A model generated the notes under the pieces. The model ran no database searches and had not been told where the DNA came from. It was given only the letters and a program-made list of their open reading frames with translations. 64,000 bases of DNA from Dysgonomonas hofstadii (GTDB taxonomy: Bacteria > Bacteroidota > Bacteroidia > Bacteroidales > Dysgonomonadaceae): contig NZ_JACIEP010000003.1 of NCBI RefSeq assembly GCF_014196915.1, forward strand, positions 186,001 through 250,000, in the 5' to 3' direction. Shown here in pieces: positions 1 through 8,534 of the stretch. The translations under genes were made by a program, and so were the position numbers. Positions within the stretch are counted from its first letter, which is position 1, and every line of letters begins with the position of its first letter.

Positions 1-97
1 CTACAGAAGCTTTTTTGCCAACTAATAAATTTGTGCACGCAAATACGTGAATCTCGCAGAGTAAACAAAATAAGGTAAACAGAAATAGTTTTCTCAT
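1..97 (-). CDS. C69-family dipeptidase, N-terminal fragment
   Basis: An ATG at 97 on the minus strand opens a frame that runs off the left edge after 32 codons. It begins with a 20-residue signal peptide ending in HVFA, followed at once by Cys-Thr-Asn-Leu-Leu-Val. Peptidases of family C69 (U34) are N-terminal nucleophile hydrolases whose mature protein starts with Cys in a CTN context, so residue 21 would be both the cleavage site and the nucleophile. Only this start is visible; the family call rests on the short signal-peptide/CTN signature. Substrate and length cannot be judged. Confidence 0.6.
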   Translation of the reverse strand, partial: MRKLFLFTLFCLLCEIHVFACTNLLVGKKASV

Positions 98-667
98 ATG
101 ATTTGAATTTTTGTTATGAATGTAAAGATAATTGATTATTTGTAAAATAGGAACTTTCAGCCTTACAGATGTATTTGTTTAATTATTCAGAATACAAATG
201 TATACTATATGATGATCTACATTTGTATTATCAATTATTATATTATCTACAAATATTAAATATTACAAAAATAAACTCCACGAGATATAGATACGTACAA
301 ATGTATTGTATACAATAGTACACAAATTATTCATTGTTAAATGTTGATGTTTTAGAATTATAAAATTCAAATAATCAGAATATTATAATTATTTTATAAA
401 GGTTTACTTTTTGATTTTGCTTCAAAGAGAGGAAAATAACTCTTAGAGACCACCTGTAGGTGTATATATACGTAATTATAGTATTATATATTAATATATT
501 ATAACAATAATATAAAGCAGTACTTTTTATTGTATACAAATGTTCAGCTATATTTAATATACAAATGTTCGACGACTGGTTACTTTTGTTGTTTACAAAT
601 ATAAATCGCATTAATTTTCATTTGTTGATTTAATAATATACATTTGTAGTATTATAATTTACATCAC
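98..667. other. AT-rich 570-bp spacer without genes
   Basis: The spacer lies between the divergent dipeptidase and XRE regulator genes. It is extremely AT-rich. I see no credible coding frame: the longest one, on the minus strand at 375-611, is low-complexity Ile/Tyr/Asn. Its main content is the array of TACA-WW-TGTA motifs listed separately. Confidence 0.7.
193..648. promoter_or_regulatory. Array of TACA-WW-TGTA motifs (possible operators or promoters)
   Basis: Exact copies of TACAAATGTA or its complement lie at 193-202, 218-227, 296-305 and 639-648. One-base or two-base variants lie at 248-257, 535-544, 560-569 and 594-603. Two pairs (193/218 and 535/560) are spaced exactly 25 bp apart. 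One orientation of the motif contains TACATTTG, which fits the Bacteroidota -7 element TAnnTTTG. The copy at 639-646 sits 21 bp before the regulator ATG and is a plausible promoter for it. Whether the sites are operators for that regulator, repeated promoters, or both is inference. Confidence 0.45.
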
Positions 668-1168
668 ATGAAAGACCGGATTAAACAAATTATAGATCAG
701 GAACATCTGTCACCATCTTCTTTTGCAGATAAACTGCAATTAGGAAGGGCTGTTGTATCACATATTCTGAATGGACGCAATAATCCAAGCCTGGATGTTG
801 TAACCCGCATCCTCTCTAAGATGGATTATATAAACCCGGACTGGCTGATAACAGGGAGTGGCGATATGTATAAATCCGGATATAAGGATAGAAATGCTCC
901 TACGCAACAAATTCCGGCAAATCCGACATCCTATAATTCACCTCAGTCCGATCTATTCTCCCAGAATGTAATATCTGCGGCCGATAATGTACAAAATACA
1001 GAATATCGCAAGGAAATTATAGTTGAGCAACCTCTAAAACAACCGGAAATTATTGAAAATAAAACGGTTATATATCAAAAAGTTCCAGAACGAAAAGTGT
1101 CTAAAATAATCATTTATTATACAGATAATACATTCGAGACTTTCAACGCAGATAATAAGCCGCTATAA
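668..1168 (+). CDS. XRE-family helix-turn-helix transcriptional regulator
   Basis: A 166-residue DNA-binding protein. Residues 1-70 form a phage-repressor-type HTH: FADKLQLGRAVVSHILNGRN gives the helix-turn-recognition-helix, followed by NPDWLITGSGDMY, a tail common after such domains in Bacteroidota. Residues 70-130 are Gln/Asn/Pro-rich and look like a flexible linker. The last 25 residues (KIIIYYTDNTFETF) are a short conserved-looking beta segment, perhaps for dimerisation. There is no enzymatic or ligand domain. It stands alone behind the TACA-WW-TGTA array, which suggests autoregulation. The target genes are unknown. Confidence 0.8.
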   Translation: MKDRIKQIIDQEHLSPSSFADKLQLGRAVVSHILNGRNNPSLDVVTRILSKMDYINPDWLITGSGDMYKSGYKDRNAPTQQIPANPTSYNSPQSDLFSQNVISAADNVQNTEYRKEIIVEQPLKQPEIIENKTVIYQKVPERKVSKIIIYYTDNTFETFNADNKPL

Positions 1169-1171
1169 AAC

Positions 1172-1209
1172 GAAAATAGCCTTCATCTAGACAGATAAAG
1201 GCTATTTTC
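1172..1209. terminator. Bidirectional terminator between regulator and tnaA
   Basis: A perfect 12-bp stem (GAAAATAGCCTT with AAGGCTATTTTC) and a 14-nt loop lie between two convergent genes. AT-rich tails on both sides allow it to serve either strand. Confidence 0.8.
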
Positions 1210-1223
1210 TAATATTACGCCTT

Positions 1224-2600
1224 CTAATCAATTCTTTTCATTTCTACCGTAAAGTGCCTTAACAATTCGGATTCCCAGATAATTTCCAAACCTTTTGTGA
1301 TATTTTCACGGCGATCGTAGATATTCTTTAATGCAGCGGCGACTACATTCATATGATTATCCGTGTAAACTCTGCGGGGAATAGCTAAACGCAACAAGTC
1401 GAGTCCGTCAAATCGGTTCTTACGGGTTACAGGATCGCGGTCTGCTAAAAGATATCCTATTTCGCACCCCCGTATACCAGCCTCAAGATATAATTCTACA
1501 GTCAATGTCTGGGCTGGAAATTGTTCTTTAGGTACATGTGTCAATAATTTTGTCGCATCAACGAAAATAGCATGCCCTCCGGCCGGCCGTTGGTATGGAA
1601 TTCCATATTCATCCAGTTTCTTTCCCAGATATTCCACCTGTTTGATACGGCTTTCGAGATTATCGAATTCGGTATTTTCATCCAGTCCGATAGCCAGTGC
1701 ATTCATATCCCGTCCGTTCATTCCTCCGTATGTAAGGAATCCTTCATAGGCAATGCCCTTTACCTTTGCTGCATCATACCAGTCTTTGATATTTGTTGCA
1801 AAGAAACCGCCCATATTTACAATCGCATCCTTTTTTGCGCTCATGGTCATACCATCGGCATAAGAGAACATTTCGAGGCAGATTTCTTTGATTGTCTTAT
1901 TATCAAAGCCCTTTTCACGGGTTTTGATAAAATAAGCGTTTTCGGCGAATCGTGCCGAGTCGAATAATACCTTTTTTCCGTACTTATTAGCCAATACACG
2001 GGCCTCCCATAGATTTTGCATAGACACGGGTTGTCCGCCGGAAGTATTATTTGTAATGGTTATTATAATGAATGGTATGCGATCGCTGTACTCTTGTAAA
2101 GCCTTCTCTAATTTTACTATATCTACATTCCCTTTGAATGGAATTTCAAGCTGGGTATCTTTAGCTTCGTCAATAGTACAGTCCAGCGCTATAGCTTTGC
2201 GGGACTCAATATGTCCTTTTGTAGTGTCGAAATGTGAATTGCCCGGCACAATATCTCCTTCTTTTACCATAACGGAAAAGAACACATTTTCGGCGGCTCT
2301 CCCCTGGTGAGTCGGCAGTACATAATCGAAGCCTGTTATTCTTGAAACAGCCTCTTTCATATTATAAAAAGAGGTTGCTCCGGCGTAACTTTCATCACCC
2401 AGCATCATGCCGGCCCACTGGCGGTCGCTCATGGCTCCGGTTCCCGAGTCGGTGATAAGATCGATATACACCTGATCGGCTCTCAGTTGAAACATATTGT
2501 ATCTGGCTTCTGCAAGCCATAGTTCACGTTCTTCCCGTATGCTTTTACGGATGGGTTCCACCATCTTTATTTTCCACGATTCGGCAAATGGTAATTCCAT
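1224..2600 (-). CDS. tnaA: Tryptophanase (L-tryptophan indole-lyase)
   Basis: A PLP enzyme that splits L-tryptophan into indole, pyruvate and ammonia in the cytoplasm. At 458 residues it has the normal family length and is collinear with Bacteroides and E. coli tryptophanases: LLTDSGTGAMSD-type motif near 49-59, THQGRAAEN at 97-105, and the PLP-lysine motif MSAKKD at 253-258. The paralogue tyrosine phenol-lyase is the main alternative. The C-terminal LRHFT carries His449, equivalent to the tryptophanase-specific E. coli His463, where tyrosine phenol-lyases have Phe. There is no tnaC-like leader peptide or tnaB permease beside it. A weak hairpin (2644-2663) lies in the leader. Confidence 0.92.
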   Translation of the reverse strand: MELPFAESWKIKMVEPIRKSIREERELWLAEARYNMFQLRADQVYIDLITDSGTGAMSDRQWAGMMLGDESYAGATSFYNMKEAVSRITGFDYVLPTHQGRAAENVFFSVMVKEGDIVPGNSHFDTTKGHIESRKAIALDCTIDEAKDTQLEIPFKGNVDIVKLEKALQEYSDRIPFIIITITNNTSGGQPVSMQNLWEARVLANKYGKKVLFDSARFAENAYFIKTREKGFDNKTIKEICLEMFSYADGMTMSAKKDAIVNMGGFFATNIKDWYDAAKVKGIAYEGFLTYGGMNGRDMNALAIGLDENTEFDNLESRIKQVEYLGKKLDEYGIPYQRPAGGHAIFVDATKLLTHVPKEQFPAQTLTVELYLEAGIRGCEIGYLLADRDPVTRKNRFDGLDLLRLAIPRRVYTDNHMNVVAAALKNIYDRRENITKGLEIIWESELLRHFTVEMKRID

Positions 2601-3219
2601 AGTAATATGAATTATAAAGTTTTAGATTATAAAAAATTAGGAGGAGGCAATAATGTTTACCTCTAAAGAATAATAAAAAGAGAATATGCCGAAAAGTGGT
2701 CTCTATCCTTTATATTTAAGTATAGAGGGCTGAAAAATGTGTTTATGAAAGAAAAATTATCTTTATACATCGGTTATTATTGATAATCTTTGTCATAAAG
2801 ATAGTAAATCTTTTTAGAAAATTAATTTATCGGATATTGAAAAAATTATCTATACATTATGTGCTAATAGGTTAATATGCCAATGATAAGGAGTTCTTTG
2901 AAAAAATGTTAAAGAGTTGACAAGTAAACAAGATATAAGTAGACGAGTTAAAAAACTTGTATTTCGTGTAAAAGAGTCAGTTTTGTCAGCTTTTTGTTAA
3001 ATTCATTGAACTGAATAAATAGTGCAAAAGTGTAACTTTTGTAACTTTTTTGTTTGGAATCAATGAAGTTTACAACTGAAAAATCAATAATGAATAAAGA
3101 TGAAATTCTTCATTGGCATATTGGCATATCTTCAAATTTTCAAATTGATTTCTGTCAGTTTTTTATTAACTTTGTACCCGAAAACTAGCTGAATAATATT
3201 CCTAAAAAAACGAAGGTAA
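2601..3219. other. Divergent spacer between tnaA and pyrK
   Basis: 619 bp without a plausible gene. Near pyrK it holds that operon's promoter. On the tnaA side a GAGG-TAA / TTG-CCTC hairpin (2644-2663) lies about 45 bp before the start codon. At 3023-3042 it carries a 20-mer that is repeated exactly at 41667-41686. Nothing else is recognised. Confidence 0.6.
3145..3174 (+). promoter_or_regulatory. Bacteroidota-type promoter of pyrK-pyrD
   Basis: TTG (3145-3147), a 19-bp spacer, then TAACTTTG (3167-3174). This matches the -33/-7 consensus of the primary sigma factor in Bacteroidota. The predicted leader is about 40 nt. Confidence 0.7.
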
Positions 3220-4002
3220 ATGAAAAAAATACTGGATTTAGTTGTTATAGAGAATAACAAACTGAACCAAAATTATTGCCTCATAAAACTTACCACTACC
3301 GACAAATCCTTACTCCCGGATATGTTTCCCGGACAATTTGTTGAAGTGAAGGTAGATAATTCTCCTTCTACTTATCTGCGCCGGCCTATATCGGTAAACT
3401 ATGTAGACAAGATTAAAAATGAATTATGGCTGCTGATACAGGTAATTGGTGATGGTACACGTAAAATGTGCGAATGGGAGGCCGGAGAGATTGTAAATCT
3501 GCTGTTGCCATTGGGTAATACATTTACTATACCTGATTCAGATAATGGGCATGAGCTACTTCTTATAGGCGGTGGTGTGGGAACTGCTCCTATGTTATTT
3601 TTGGGTGCATGTCTCAAAGAAAAAGGGTTTAAACCTAAATTTCTGCTAGGTGCCAGATCGAAGAATGATTTACTTCAGCTAGATGATTTTGCCCGGTATG
3701 GTGAAGTTTTCTGCACTACAGAAGATGGTAGTTTTGGCGAAAAAGGATATGTTACCGATCATTCGGTGTTAAATAATATACGTTTTTCACAGATTTACAC
3801 ATGTGGACCTAAGCCTATGATGGTAGCTGTAGCAAGGTATGCCGACACGAATAAAATTAATTGTGAAGTATCGCTCGAAAACCTTATGGCATGCGGGTTT
3901 GGTGTATGCTTGTGTTGCGTAGAGAAGACCCGCGAAGGGAATGTGTGTGTATGTATAGATGGTCCCGTATTTAATATAGAAAAGTTGACATGGATAAGTT
4001 AG
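3220..4002 (+). CDS. pyrK: Dihydroorotate dehydrogenase B, electron-transfer subunit
   Basis: FAD/[2Fe-2S] flavoprotein of 260 residues that passes electrons from PyrD to NAD+ in pyrimidine synthesis. It has a ferredoxin-reductase fold: the FAD-binding RRPIS at 54-58, a nucleotide-binding GGGVGTAP at 117-124, and CGPKPM at 195-200. The C-terminal cysteine cluster (C225, C230, C232/C233, then C243/C245) supplies the [2Fe-2S] ligands. Its stop overlaps the pyrD start by 13 bp, which implies translational coupling and equimolar synthesis of the heterotetramer subunits. Confidence 0.93.
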   Translation: MKKILDLVVIENNKLNQNYCLIKLTTTDKSLLPDMFPGQFVEVKVDNSPSTYLRRPISVNYVDKIKNELWLLIQVIGDGTRKMCEWEAGEIVNLLLPLGNTFTIPDSDNGHELLLIGGGVGTAPMLFLGACLKEKGFKPKFLLGARSKNDLLQLDDFARYGEVFCTTEDGSFGEKGYVTDHSVLNNIRFSQIYTCGPKPMMVAVARYADTNKINCEVSLENLMACGFGVCLCCVEKTREGNVCVCIDGPVFNIEKLTWIS

Positions 4003-4901
4003 CAGTAAACATAGGTAATTTACATTTGAAGAACCCTGTGATGACCGCATCGGGTACTTTTGGCTATGGAAAGGAGTATTCTGACTATATTGACCTTTCG
4101 CGAATTGGTGGTATATTTGTCAAGGGAACTACTATTCGTGATCGTCAGGGAAATGACTATCCGCGCATGGCAGAGACCCCTATGGGTATGTTAAACGCTG
4201 TGGGACTGCAGAATAAGGGTGTGGACTACTTTGTATCAAACATATATCCTGAGATAAAAGATATAGATACGCACATAATCGTGAATGTATCGGGTTCCAC
4301 AATCGAAGATTATGTGGAATGCACCGAAAAATTGGTAGGACTAGACAAAATTCCGGCTATAGAACTAAATATTTCCTGCCCTAATGTAAAAGAGGGTGGA
4401 ATGGCATTTGGTGTATGTGCCGATTCGGCAGCAGAAGTTACTAAAGCTGTGCGAAAGGTATGGGATAAGACCTTAATAGTGAAACTTTCACCCAACGTAA
4501 CCGATATAACCGAGATTGCCCGTGCGGCAGAAGCTGAAGGGGCAGATGCAGTATCTTTGATCAATACACTGTTGGGAATGGCTATTGATATTAATCGAAA
4601 GCGTCCGGTGCTTTCTACTGTAACAGGGGGACTCTCGGGGCCATGCGTAAAACCTGTTGCTCTCAGAATGGTGTGGCAGACTTACAATAGCGTTAAAATA
4701 CCGGTTATAGGTATGGGTGGTATATCCTGTTGGCAGGATGCTATAGAATTTATCCTTGCCGGATCGTCAGCTATTCAGATTGGGACACATAATTTTGTAG
4801 ACCCTGCTATATCTGTAAAGGTTGTGGATGGTATAGCCGAATACCTTGACAGAAATAACCTGAAATCGGTAACGGAATTGGTCGGTGCGCTGAATATATG
4901 A
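3990..4901 (+). CDS. pyrD: Dihydroorotate dehydrogenase B, catalytic subunit
   Basis: FMN enzyme of 303 residues that oxidises dihydroorotate to orotate, the fourth step of UMP synthesis. This is the class 1B, NAD-linked form that needs PyrK, encoded immediately upstream and overlapping. Visible motifs are [13 protein letters not shown] (15-27), the substrate/FMN segment [11 protein letters not shown] (127-137) with a conserved Cys130, and the FMN-phosphate loops GGLSG and GMGGI near the C-terminus. The start is fixed by the overlap and by family length. Confidence 0.95.
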   Translation: MDKLAVNIGNLHLKNPVMTASGTFGYGKEYSDYIDLSRIGGIFVKGTTIRDRQGNDYPRMAETPMGMLNAVGLQNKGVDYFVSNIYPEIKDIDTHIIVNVSGSTIEDYVECTEKLVGLDKIPAIELNISCPNVKEGGMAFGVCADSAAEVTKAVRKVWDKTLIVKLSPNVTDITEIARAAEAEGADAVSLINTLLGMAIDINRKRPVLSTVTGGLSGPCVKPVALRMVWQTYNSVKIPVIGMGGISCWQDAIEFILAGSSAIQIGTHNFVDPAISVKVVDGIAEYLDRNNLKSVTELVGALNI

Positions 4902-4913
4902 TTTGCAGGTATA

Positions 4914-5534
4914 ATGGCAATTATTGACTATTTTAGATTAAATAGACCAACCTTACTATTTGCTTATAAATGGATAGGTCTTATATTTACAATAATTGCT
5001 GTAATTATAATAGTCGGTGGTATTATTACAGATGGTTTCATAGCAGAATCTATATGGGGTGCAATAGCCTTGTGCTTTCTTGCTATTTTATACGGGAATC
5101 TGCTCGGATTGCTAATTATGCTGATAATATTCTTTTCCGGTTTTATTCAAAACAGAAGATTATTATGCCTCTTTTCTGTGAAGAATAAAGTTTTCAGGGA
5201 CATCTTTAATTTAGGTACTCTATGCCTTGATGTTAATTCTAATACCAAATTAGCCACTATCATTGAAATTGTAGGAGAATTTAATAATGTTGCTTTTAAG
5301 GTTGTACGGATTGACAAGGAAGTAAAGTTAGTCTTGCCATTTACTTTTACAAAAGCAATTACCCCAGAGAAAGAGCAGAAGTTATCAACTCTTGGGATTG
5401 GTATATGGGGTATTGGACTGTACAAAAAAATGAGTATGAAAGAGTGGAAGGACATTTCGTCCGAAGATGTATATGGCATTTTAGAATTAATGATAAAAGA
5501 AAGTTATAGTATTGAAAATGAACAAAATGTTTAA
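4914..5534 (+). CDS. Small membrane protein of unknown function
   Basis: A 206-residue protein starting 12 bp after pyrD, so probably cotranscribed. Two strong hydrophobic segments (about 18-42 and 47-75) form a membrane hairpin. The remaining 130 residues look soluble, with alternating beta and basic segments, and end in Glu/Asn-rich sequence. I recognise no family. A weak AT hairpin (5536-5552) followed by a T-run may end this transcript. Confidence 0.65.
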   Translation: MAIIDYFRLNRPTLLFAYKWIGLIFTIIAVIIIVGGIITDGFIAESIWGAIALCFLAILYGNLLGLLIMLIIFFSGFIQNRRLLCLFSVKNKVFRDIFNLGTLCLDVNSNTKLATIIEIVGEFNNVAFKVVRIDKEVKLVLPFTFTKAITPEKEQKLSTLGIGIWGIGLYKKMSMKEWKDISSEDVYGILELMIKESYSIENEQNV

Positions 5535-5639
5535 ATTAACTTTATTAGTTAAATAATTCTTTTTGTTAAAAAATGGCAAACTATCTAAAAAAGAAAGTGA
5601 TTCTTTATAAAACATTTCACAAAAACATTACAATACTGT

Positions 5640-5647
5640 TAATTTTG
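5640..5647 (+). promoter_or_regulatory. Possible -7 box very close to the Omp85-like gene start
   Basis: TAATTTTG fits TAnnTTTG, with TTTC 21 bp upstream at 5615-5618. It ends only 4 bp before the ATG at 5652. If it is real, the mRNA would be leaderless or translation would begin at the in-frame GTG at 5661. Otherwise the match is chance. Confidence 0.3.
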
Positions 5648-5651
5648 TTTC

Positions 5652-6806
5652 ATGCATCAGGTGAAACTTACATTACTATCTATCTTTATTGTATTCAGTA
5701 CTTTACTGAGTGCCCAGACAGATTCTACAGCAGTAGCCGATACGCTTAATGCTGGGAAGAAAGGATTTTTCAAACGTTTTATAGAATATTTCGAGAAATC
5801 GAATAAAGTAGATCCTGCTAAGAAATTTGATTTTTCTATAATAGGAGGACCTCATTATTCCAGTGACACAAAGCTGGGATTAGGAATGGTAGCTTCGGGA
5901 TTATACAGGATAGACCGGACGGACCTGGAGATGTCCCCTTCCAATGTTTCCCTGTATGGGGATATTACCACATCTGGAGCCTATGTGATCGGGATAAGTG
6001 GGAATACCCTATTCCCTGAAATGAAATACAGGATAGATGCCGATATGTACTTTGCATATCGTCCCAGCCGTTACTGGGGAGTAGGCTATGATGCAGGGCG
6101 ACAGGATTATTATTCGGAGTACGATAATCAGATAATAGAGCTGAAGTTTGACTTTCTGAAAAAGATGGCCAATAATACCTATCTTGGGATTACGACCAAT
6201 GTGAAGAATATCAGGGGAAAGCATTTTGATGATATAAGTCTCCTCGGAACAGAAAGAGAGAGTACAACAGCAGTCGGTGCCGGATTAATACTATCCTACG
6301 ATTCCAGGGATTTTATCCCCAATCCATACAAGGGTATATATGCCAGCGTAGAACATATTTTTTATCCTAAGTTTATTGGAAGCACTTATACTTTCAACAA
6401 GACAGAGGTCATATTCAGGTATTACCAGCAGGTATGGAAAGGAGGAGTTATTGCTTTCGATGCACAGGGCCTTTTCAATTATGGGGATGTGACGTGGAAT
6501 ATGATGGCGCAGGCCGGTAATTCACGGCAAATGAGGGGATATTACGCCGGGCGTTACAGGGATAAGAATATGATACAATCGCAGATAGAGTTGAGACAAC
6601 ATATCTACGGACGTAGTGGTGCTGCCGTTTGGGTTGGCGCTGGAAATATTTTTTCTAAATTTTCTGAATTTGAATGGGGGCATACACTGCCTACTTATGG
6701 TATCGGCTATCGCTGGGAATTTAAAAAAAGGGTAAATGTCCGTCTCGATTATGGGTTTGGTAAAGGAGAATCTTCCTTCTACTTCAGTATTAACGAGGCT
6801 TTTTAG
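5652..6806 (+). CDS. Omp85/BamA-type outer membrane beta-barrel protein
   Basis: A 384-residue exported protein (signal peptide cleaved after LLSAQ). The mature part is a barrel: many alternating beta strands, the Omp85-like LSYDSRDFIPNPYKG segment, a KGIYASVEH strand, and a terminal Phe typical of outer membrane barrels. No POTRA repeats are visible, so it resembles the barrel-only 'surface antigen' group rather than BamA itself. It heads an operon with a phosphoethanolamine transferase 12 bp downstream, which points to a role in envelope biogenesis; its cargo is unknown. An alternative GTG start at 5661 is possible. Confidence 0.75.
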   Translation: MHQVKLTLLSIFIVFSTLLSAQTDSTAVADTLNAGKKGFFKRFIEYFEKSNKVDPAKKFDFSIIGGPHYSSDTKLGLGMVASGLYRIDRTDLEMSPSNVSLYGDITTSGAYVIGISGNTLFPEMKYRIDADMYFAYRPSRYWGVGYDAGRQDYYSEYDNQIIELKFDFLKKMANNTYLGITTNVKNIRGKHFDDISLLGTERESTTAVGAGLILSYDSRDFIPNPYKGIYASVEHIFYPKFIGSTYTFNKTEVIFRYYQQVWKGGVIAFDAQGLFNYGDVTWNMMAQAGNSRQMRGYYAGRYRDKNMIQSQIELRQHIYGRSGAAVWVGAGNIFSKFSEFEWGHTLPTYGIGYRWEFKKRVNVRLDYGFGKGESSFYFSINEAF

Positions 6807-6818
6807 AATATAAGGATA

Positions 6819-8516
6819 ATGGAAGTCAAGAAACATCTGGATGAATTTTTAGAAAATCCGGTCAAAATGTTTATATTCTTTGTTATAGTCAATCTGTTAC
6901 CTAGTCTGGGATTGATTTTTACAGAGCCGTATAATTTATGGGGGAAAGTCATTTTGATACTGTTTCCAACAGGACTTTTCTTTTTCATTTTCACAATAAT
7001 GAAGAATGTAGGCCTGATGCAGTTGATACTGATCCCTATACTTATAATTCATGCTTTTCAGATTGTAGTCTTTTATCTTTTCGGAGAAGGTGTTATTGCA
7101 GTAGATATGTTTCTGAATGTAGTAACAACCAACGTCACTGAAGCCAGCGAAGTTTTGAATAGTATACTCGCCTCGGTGGTATTTGTTATTATAGTGTATG
7201 TGCCAACAATAGTTGTAGCTGCCATTGCGAACAAAAGGAAAGTATACCTTACAGGTAAATTCAGGCTAAGGATCATGATTGCCGGAGTCGTTATAATGTT
7301 GGGGGCATACCTGCTCACATTTGCAGCGAATAATACCAATACAAATAGCTTTACCATGCATGAAGATGTATATCCGGTAGATGTTACGTATAATCTCGGC
7401 CTTGCCCGTCAGAAATGGAAAAGGAGCAGTCACTATCACGAAACATCAAGGAATTTTACATTCAATGCTCATAAAAAGGATTCTGTCGGGCAGCGGGAAA
7501 TCTATCTATTGGTAATCGGTGAAACAGGCCGGGCAGAAAACTGGAGCTTATACGGATACGAAAGAGAAACAACACCGTATTTGGAAAAAGATAGCAATCT
7601 TGTTATTTTTCAGGACGCCGTTACCCAGTCGAACACAACGCACAAAAGTGTTTCGATTATGTTGACTGCGGCTTCGGCCGAGAATTATGATATTATTTAT
7701 AAGCAAAAAAGTATCATTAAGGCATTTAAGGAAGTAGGATTTTCTACGGTTTTCCTTTCCAACCAGTCTGCAAACCGCACATTTACTGATTTCTTTGCTA
7801 AGGAAGCTGATTTTACTGAATATTTCAGATTTTTCGGCCAGACTACCAATAATTATGATGAAGTGCTTTTGCCCCGGTTGAAGCATTATATAGACTCTGT
7901 ACAGGGTAATATGTTTATCATTCTCCATACATATGGCTCACACTTTAATTATAAAGAGCGCTATCCGAAAGATTTTTCGGTATATACGCCTGATAATGTG
8001 ACGGAAATAAGCCGGTCTAATAAATCTATTCTCATCAATGCCTACGATAATACAATACGGTACACCGATAATTTCTTACATAATGTGATACAACTCATGG
8101 AGAGGACAGATGCCTGCTCCTCCATGTTTTATACGTCCGATCATGGAGAAGATATACTGGATGACAATCGTCAGCGCTTTTTGCATGCATCGCCCAATCC
8201 GACATTTTATCAGCTTAGGGTACCTATGTTATTATGGTTCTCGTCGAGCTATAAGCAAAATTATCCTGTAATTGTGGAAAATGCCACCAAAAACAATATG
8301 AAACCGGTTGCTACTAATGTGGTTTTCCATACACTACTCGATATGGCTCATATAGATACAGAGTATCTCAATAAGGAGAGATCGCTTGTAAATCCGGAAC
8401 TGAAAGTAACAACAAGGATGTACCTGACCGACCATGACAAGCCTATTCCGTTTTATAATGCGGGGTTGAAGAAGCAAGACAGGGCTATGATTGAAAAAAG
8501 AAATATGAGTCATTAA
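6819..8516 (+). CDS. Phosphoethanolamine transferase, EptA/CptA-like
   Basis: Inner-membrane enzyme of 565 residues. About five N-terminal membrane segments (roughly 18-38, 44-64, 70-90, 113-137, 150-170) are followed by a periplasmic sulfatase-fold domain. Key motifs are GETGRAENWSLYGY, whose Thr236 is the predicted phospho-acceptor nucleophile, and SDHGEDI near the C-terminus for zinc binding. Family members move phosphoethanolamine from phosphatidylethanolamine to lipid A, core sugars or other envelope glycans. The acceptor here cannot be told. It is the middle gene of a three-gene operon with an outer membrane barrel before it and a secreted protein 18 bp after it. Confidence 0.85.
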   Translation: MEVKKHLDEFLENPVKMFIFFVIVNLLPSLGLIFTEPYNLWGKVILILFPTGLFFFIFTIMKNVGLMQLILIPILIIHAFQIVVFYLFGEGVIAVDMFLNVVTTNVTEASEVLNSILASVVFVIIVYVPTIVVAAIANKRKVYLTGKFRLRIMIAGVVIMLGAYLLTFAANNTNTNSFTMHEDVYPVDVTYNLGLARQKWKRSSHYHETSRNFTFNAHKKDSVGQREIYLLVIGETGRAENWSLYGYERETTPYLEKDSNLVIFQDAVTQSNTTHKSVSIMLTAASAENYDIIYKQKSIIKAFKEVGFSTVFLSNQSANRTFTDFFAKEADFTEYFRFFGQTTNNYDEVLLPRLKHYIDSVQGNMFIILHTYGSHFNYKERYPKDFSVYTPDNVTEISRSNKSILINAYDNTIRYTDNFLHNVIQLMERTDACSSMFYTSDHGEDILDDNRQRFLHASPNPTFYQLRVPMLLWFSSSYKQNYPVIVENATKNNMKPVATNVVFHTLLDMAHIDTEYLNKERSLVNPELKVTTRMYLTDHDKPIPFYNAGLKKQDRAMIEKRNMSH

Positions 8517-8534
8517 CGAAAAACAAGAATCAGT

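Noticed and set aside
375-611. Open frame of 78 codons on the minus strand in the left spacer
   Set aside because: Low-complexity Ile/Tyr/Asn composition expected from AT-rich DNA. It crosses two of the TACA-WW-TGTA sites and has no family signal.
193-648. CRISPR-like array
   Set aside because: The repeated unit is only 10 bp, occurs in both orientations and has irregular spacing.
1224-2600. Tyrosine phenol-lyase instead of tryptophanase
   Set aside because: His449 in LRHFT and close agreement with the Bacteroides tryptophanase pattern favour tnaA; phenol-lyases have Phe at that place.
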